6,288 nt of DNA, taken from Verrucomicrobiia bacterium. Its GTDB lineage: Bacteria; Verrucomicrobiota; Verrucomicrobiia; Limisphaerales; DTLC01. Both the position numbers and the translations under genes were made by a program. This document shows, piece after piece, positions 6,111-6,288 of the stretch (positions within the stretch are counted from its first letter, which is position 1; each line of letters starts with the position of its first letter). The DNA lies in the NCBI GenBank assembly GCA_025061935.1, contig JANWZY010000178.1, positions 1 through 6,288 on the forward strand. The letters run 5' to 3'. The notes under the pieces are model-generated. The model worked only from the letters and a program-made list of their open reading frames with translations. It had not been told where the DNA came from and made no database searches.

Positions 6111-6288
6111 TGCGCGCAAAGTTTTGTCAAACCGGGGTGCACCTGTCCAGCACGGGAGTTTCCCGGCCCGGGCCGAATCTCTGTGGGTACCGAGTCGTCG
6201 CCCCGGCCATAACAACGCTACCCTCCGTGCATCGTTTTTTTGCTGGGACATACGAGAGCGTGTGGTGGGTTCTCGTCTACACCGGGTT

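Noticed and set aside
6108..6251. The longer ThrH start at ATG 6251.
   Set aside because: The extra 47 residues are Arg-rich, lack similarity to the family and would place HAD motif I near residue 56 instead of near residue 9.

Overview
The window is an ordinary chromosomal stretch of a moderately GC-rich bacterium (high fifties percent GC by eye, not counted). It carries six intact protein genes, the tail of a probable seventh at the left edge, and a decayed methyltransferase gene. The lineage cannot be proved from 6.3 kb. A ThrH-type phosphatase, an M50 protease with C-terminal zinc ribbons, a small PFGPGWFGE-type membrane protein and almost no Shine-Dalgarno sequences together suggest the Planctomycetota/Verrucomicrobiota side of the tree, possibly Opitutae-like Verrucomicrobiota. 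This is a low-confidence inference.

Layout. Positions 3-152 look like the 3' end of an unidentified + strand gene. Positions 222-388 hold a broken remnant of an N6/N4-type DNA methyltransferase, with a large internal deletion and a frameshift. A cluster of palindromes at 548-599 follows, its last hairpin resembling a terminator, and then about 200 bp with no recognisable content. A compact + strand set comes next: plsY (796-1416), gpsA (1437-2417) and thrB (2455-3393). It converges on a minus-strand M50 metalloprotease gene (3390-4322). The two genes overlap by 4 bp at their stop codons, inside a hairpin that could terminate transcription both ways. Further right, also on the minus strand, are a small membrane protein gene (4554-4973) and thrH (5505-6110), separated by about 530 bp with no convincing gene.

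How the genes fit together. GpsA makes sn-glycerol 3-phosphate from dihydroxyacetone phosphate, and PlsY acylates it in the first committed step of phospholipid synthesis. ThrB phosphorylates homoserine on the way to threonine. ThrH belongs to the phosphoserine phosphatase/homoserine phosphotransferase family and so touches both serine synthesis and the ThrB reaction. The protease and the small membrane protein are probably unrelated housekeeping or stress-envelope functions.

The six intact genes cover roughly 72% of the window, which is low for a free-living bacterium. With the decayed methyltransferase, this suggests a genome losing genes. No intact mobile element, CRISPR array, tRNA, rRNA or defence system was found, and I see no intact novel system. 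The points most worth a second look are the methyltransferase relic, the palindrome cluster and the interlocked convergent gene ends.
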